Below, one piece after another: positions 59,778-64,000 of a DNA stretch of 64,000 nt. The DNA comes from Monosporascus cannonballus. Its lineage: Eukaryota; Ascomycota; Sordariomycetes; Xylariales. The translations under genes were made by a program, and so were the position numbers. The notes beneath the pieces were generated by a model. That model saw only the letters and a program-made list of their open reading frames with translations, made no database searches and was not told the DNA's origin. Positions within the stretch are counted from its first letter, which is position 1. The number at the start of each line of letters is the position of its first letter. The stretch covers positions 186,001-250,000 of the forward strand of contig QJNS01000104.1 in assembly GCA_004154925.1 (NCBI GenBank), written 5' to 3'.

Positions 59778-60615
59778 ATATATTATTTTCCTGCTTACTT
59801 ACGTTTTCTATATTTTCCAGCCTTTTAATATAAATATATTTGCCACCTTAAAGCGGAAACTCCGCCATTAATTCGGCAAACGTTATTATAGGCGAACTTC
59901 CGAAGTTATTAATAAATCCGATTTTTTCTGGGCGTTTTTGTAAATATAAAAAAAAGTCATAATAACCTTAAAATATATTATAAAGGGTTAAGAAATAATA
60001 AGTTTAGGCCTTATTAATAAGTTAAAGGTATTAATAATAAATACGTTAAAAAAAAGAGGCGTTAAAATATACCCGCCTTAAATTTAATTCGTACCTTACA
60101 ATATTTTAATTTTTTTGCTCAAATAATTACTTTTAATGTTAAAATATTTATATTATTTAAAGACTTAACCCGGTTTGAAAAATCCCTGGTAAAAAATAAT
60201 CTAATATACAGAAATCCTACTGTACGTTTTTTATTCCGCAAATTCGCCAAGGCCCTTAACGATAAAACCACCAAGTTTTTCGCCGCCGAAATTCATAATA
60301 ATTAATTAATTACAGCCCTTACAAAAACGAAGCCTAAAATATATAAAAAGGTAAAGCCTAAGTTAAATAAGGATTTCGTAAAAATGATCTCGGTCAGGAA
60401 GGTGAAGGTAGGGCTGGAGGCCCCTGTAAAAGGAGGTTCCACCGTCATTCGGCGAAATTAACAGCAAAACGAGCCTTCCAAAAGCGAAGAAAAAAGCGAG
60501 GAGGAAACGGATTGTATCGTTATACGTATGCGTTAGTTTGGAATCAATTGATTAAGTGGTTGTTGAGATATTGTTATATATACTGAAAAGTTGTGTTGGC
60601 GATGGCTTCAAAATT

Positions 60616-60659
60616 GGGTGGCGCGTTGAGGGGATGGGGCGGTGGTGGGGGGGTCGCCT
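60616..60659 (-). repeat. Right terminal inverted repeat of the Fot-type transposon
   Basis: Reverse complement of 52128-52171 with one mismatch, ending GGGTCGCCT before TA at 60660-60661. Confidence 0.92.
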
Positions 60660-61449
60660 TATACGAGGCGACGGCCGCTTCGAGGTGATACCGCGATGTG
60701 GCACAAGAGATTCGGCCACCCAGGCGCAGATGCCCTACGCCGCCTCGTGAATACCGCGCGAGGAGTGAGGCTTACCTACGGCAAGGATATCACGATTAGA
60801 GACTGCGACGCGTGTGGTCTAGGCAAGATGAAGCGACAGGTTCGCCGTCAGCCTCGCGAATCGGTCGCTTTCGCGGCGCCAGGCGATCGCTTAGCTATCG
60901 ACTTCCACGATTTCGACAACGGCTATAACGGTTATACGTCAGCTATGGTCATTGGCGACCGGGTAACAGGCCTCGCGTGGGACTTTTACCTCTAAGATCG
61001 CAAGTTTGACGTGCTAAAAAGTACTATTTGCGCGTTCCTTGCGCTGCTTAAAACGAAGTATTTAGTTGTCCCCAAAGTTATTGAGACTGATAGAGAGTTT
61101 CTTCGCCACACCACGGTGATAGATATCTTGACCGCCCGCGGTATGACTGTTGAGGCATCGTCCGCGAATACTCAGGCCCAAAACGGGGCTGCCGAGCGAA
61201 TAGCCGTAATCATCAAGCTGAAGGCGAGGAGTATGCGAATAGACGCGAAGTTGCCAGAAGTGCTGTGGCCCGAAACGATGACTGCGGCCACCTATTTCTA
61301 TAACCGCACGCCGTTAGCAGCTCGGGGGTGGAAATCTCCATACCAGTTGTGGCACGCCTATTTTCACAGCGGCAATAACGACAATACTGTTAATCTCTTT
61401 TACAAGCCCGATCTATCGCACCTTCGCGCGTACGGCTGCCGAGCGTACG
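60660..61449 (+). pseudogene. Ty1/copia pre-integrase and integrase, lightly mutated, truncated
   Basis: The frame continues the copia polyprotein across the Fot-type insertion. WHKRFGHPGADALRRL and CDACGLGKMKRQVRRQPR are the pre-integrase zinc region (HHCC-like). The integrase core includes RLAIDFHDF with the first Asp and ETDREFLR with the second, then AQNGAAERIAVIIKLKARSM with the catalytic Glu. PEVLWPETMTAATYFYNRTP is the usual following segment. One TAA at 60993-60995 interrupts it, as a CAA to TAA change would. It stops at about 61449, where another element begins. Unlike the left-block copia, its base composition is nearly unmutated. Confidence 0.85.
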
Positions 61450-61722
61450 TGTCAGGTGCCAAGGTGCGGCCCCCTTTCCGGGGCCCAGCGACCCACCAGT
61501 GTGGCTCCAGTTTGTGTATATATAGGGAGGCTTCGCCCCCGAGTAGTTAAAAAAGGGCAGGTATTAATGGTTATCTATTTACTACCCATATTATGAATTA
61601 CTTGCTGGGCTATTTTTTCTGCCTTTTATTCCGTACTTTATTATTTTCCCTAATATGTTATTACTTTTACCTATTCGTACGGACCGTTAGGCAGAAAATA
61701 ATTTATAGCGATTTACGTACCA
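61450..61722 (+). repeat. Probable 5' LTR of the edge gypsy element
   Basis: Starts TGTCAGG and may end at GTACCA (61722). The first 100 bp are GC-rich and unmutated, then AT-rich. The 3' limit is a guess because the partner LTR is outside the window. Confidence 0.45.
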
Positions 61723-64000
61723 GGATATCGAATAATGGCAAAAGAAAACGTAAAATAATAACCTTACGGAATATCATTAACTAGTCAGAAAATTCCCCGA
61801 CGATAAAAATAAAAATACTACCCGAATTATTAACCTTAGATCAAATCCTAAAAGTTATCGTTTATTATTTTTTAAAAAAAAGCTGAATCGCAAGATTTAA
61901 AAAATGAAGAAATAACGGAAAATATAAAGAAAACGATAATATTTGGCAATTTTAGAAAAAAGAAAAAACCCGTTTTTCGAATTAGATAATATTAACAGGT
62001 TAGATTACAAAAAATTACCGAAACGGAGTTACAGTAAAATCTATTTTAAGATATTATTATTTATTTTAGGGTATAAAAAGGTTTTCCGGGTAAAATTAAC
62101 GAATTTCTTTATTAATTTAAAGATTTATTATACGTTATTAATATTAAATATCCTTACGGATGTAACAAATATAATATACGGTAATACTTATTTTAAAAAC
62201 TTATATACCAAAAAATGGTTAAAAGTTTTGACTTTAAAACAAATAATAATCTAACGGTATTAATATAACAAAAGTTCGAGATTTAACTAAAAAAGGATAT
62301 GGGAAATAAAAAAACCTGCAATTTTATAATTAACGTTAAATTAACGAACTTATAATAACGGCCCGGAAAAAAGTTTATAATTTTCTTAAACCGATATAAG
62401 ACGGTAAAGGTCGAAAATCTCGATAACCATTCGGAAAGTAGGCGGGTAATACGATTATTATATAAATTTATCTCTAAATTATAAAGCAAAATTATTAAGC
62501 GAATTTTCCCGGAAATTAAAAGAAATTTAATAACAAAAATATAACGGGTAAAATTAATCTTTAATATTATATACGAAAAAAATTCGACGAAAAAAAGGAA
62601 TAAAGAAATTAAAAAGGTTATATTAACGTATACCTAAACCCAGACCGGAGACGTACTGGCAAGTTAACGATTTAATAACCTTATTAATCTTATTATTGCC
62701 ATTAAAAAAATTTATACGGGGCCTATATCGAATTTGTTAAATAGTTGTAAAAAGTTTAAAACAATTATACGATATTATAATTACGGAAAAGAAAAATATA
62801 TAAGGCCTAATTATTACGAAATAAAATGTTTAAGATATGGGGAATTCGGATATAAAAAAATTAATATTTATAAGGCCGTAATTCCTTAACGATTAGGTCG
62901 AATAATATATTATTTGGGGTGTGAAAAGTTTAGGTTACGGAATAAGGGACTCCAGTTTTCGGCTTAAATTCGAAATAATAATTAGGTTTCGAATTAAAAG
63001 AGAATAAATTAGGTATAAAAATTTGTTAAACGGCGATAATAATTATAACCTAGTACGAAAAAGGTTACTGCCAAAATTGGTAATTTAAAATTTAACGGAT
63101 AATATAATAATGAAAGACGTTTTTGCAAAAGGGGCCTTATTAAGAAAAATAAATACGTTAACGGAAATAACAGATAATTAAGGGAAAACGTAAAAAATGC
63201 AAGGTAGTTTTTATGTTCTAAAGGGCCTTTAGGGATATAACGTAATCCTAGGCCTATTTTGGGAAAATACTGTTAACTCAAACTTAGACTTTAAAAAGAA
63301 ATTATGGTATTTTAGGTTAAGAAAAAATAACCTTAGTATGGTTACGACCAAGAAGAAAATTTGTAAAACGGTTAAAGAATTAAGAGAAATAATAACCCTG
63401 GTAGTAGTTAGCGTATTAAATGCGAAACAGATATTAGAGAAGGCGTAATCGGATAAAAGTGATATAACCGTTAAAAACCAGAAGGGGGCCGGCAATAACG
63501 TTACGTTTCCCTCCGAATATCATGATTACAAAGATATATTTAACGTATCTTTTGCGGGAGCCTTACCTTAATATCACTATATGGAATATTGCATCGATTT
63601 TAAAAAAAGAAAAACGCTTCCTTAAGGTCCCATTTACCCTCTTTCGAAAAAAGAATAAGAAATGTTATAACAATATATACAATAAGCGTTAGCCAGAAGC
63701 TGGATACAACCTTTCCGGAATTCAGCAAAAATATTTATCTTATTTGTCCCGAAACCAAAAGGCAAATTATAATTATATATAAATTACCGGCGGCTTAACA
63801 AAATTACTTTAAAAAATTAAACGGTATTATTATTAATTAACGAAATACTGGATAAGTTATTAACCGTAAAGGTATATATTAAACTAAACCTAAAGGATAC
63901 GTATTACCGGTTACGTATTAAGGCGGAAAACAAATGGAAAACGGTTTTTCGTACGAAATACGGTTATTTCGAATACATAATAATATTATTCAGATTCGTT
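61450..64000 (+). mobile_element. Ty3/gypsy element of a second lineage, 5' part, runs off the right edge
   Basis: It begins with TGTCAGGTGCCAAGG, interrupting the copia integrase. A probable LTR follows to about 61722, with TATATATAGGG near 61,520 as a promoter-like TATA. Gag remnants are at 61,900-62,700, and two zinc knuckles near 62,765-62,880 have most Cys and His turned to Tyr. Protease and the lead into RT follow: VLKGL, LDFKKKLWYFRLR, GPIYPLSKKE, then FVPKPKGKL and YRRLNKITLK to FRTKYGYFEY at the window end. Stops interrupt every part. Its LTR shares nothing with the other LTRs in this window. Confidence 0.75.

Larger units (their letters stand above)
52128..60659 (+). mobile_element. 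Fot1/pogo-type DNA transposon with 44-bp TIRs, itself split by a gypsy element
   Basis: Terminal inverted repeats at 52128-52171 and 60616-60659 match at 43 of 44 positions and are bordered by TA at 52126-52127 and 60660-60661, the signature of Tc1/mariner/pogo elements. Subtracting the gypsy insertion and its duplication (53182-59782) leaves about 1.93 kb, the usual size of Fot1-like elements. The remaining transposase is RIP-degraded. Readable parts are GIMECIGKNFFVFGKAFKKR (about 52,785-52,845), NGWTNAEIGLKWFREVFIPY and LLVIDGHNNYTTKEFM with the DDE-type Asp (about 53,010-53,155). The C-terminal part lies at about 60,240-60,480. Transposition-incompetent. Confidence 0.9.

Noticed and set aside
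1..64000. CRISPR arrays, rRNA or tRNA genes
   Set aside because: None were seen. The regularly repeated sequences are LTRs, TIRs and short promoter motifs, and this is fungal DNA.

Overview
The window is chromosomal DNA from a filamentous ascomycete. The evidence is short (about 50-110 bp) GT-AG introns with CTAAC/CTGAC-like branch sites, a Zn2Cys6 regulator, an iterative highly reducing polyketide synthase (PKS), and TA-rich repeat blocks with the hallmark of repeat-induced point mutation (RIP: C:G to T:A changes, mainly CpA to TpA). The species cannot be fixed from the sequence.

Layout. Positions 1-29,000 are a left block of nested, RIP-degraded retrotransposons. An old Ty1/copia element on the minus strand was hit by several Ty3/gypsy elements. 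One of these (14050-27744, duplication ACGAG) was itself hit in its 5' LTR by another on the opposite strand (14188-21161, duplication ATTTG). A well preserved solo LTR lies at 28498-28816. Positions 29,800-50,120 are a base-balanced biosynthetic gene cluster: an AflR-like regulator (minus), a 14-TM major facilitator exporter (plus), a family 2 glycosyltransferase (minus) and a large PKS (plus) of order KS-AT-DH-MT-ER-KR-ACP with a C-terminal carnitine-acyltransferase-type release domain. Positions 51,980-64,000 are a right repeat block. There a copia element was split at a TA by a Fot/pogo-type DNA transposon (52128-60659, 44-bp terminal inverted repeats). That transposon was in turn split by a Ty3/gypsy element (53182-59777, duplication ATATA). 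A further gypsy element starts near 61450 and runs off the right edge.

How the genes fit together. By gene content this was a regulator-exporter-tailoring-synthase cluster. It now looks largely dead. The PKS carries five nonsense codons and two single-base frame breaks, and a KS catalytic His is replaced by Tyr. The glycosyltransferase has two nonsense codons and one frame break. The regulator has an in-frame TAG and lacks the sixth zinc-binding Cys. Only the exporter reads through intact across four exons. All five PKS nonsense codons fit CpA to TpA changes, so leakage of RIP from the flanking repeats is the simplest explanation. The PKS and exporter promoters share a 12-base motif that also occurs in part upstream of the regulator.

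All calls come from reading the sequence by eye. Family assignments rest on recognised motifs, not on searches.
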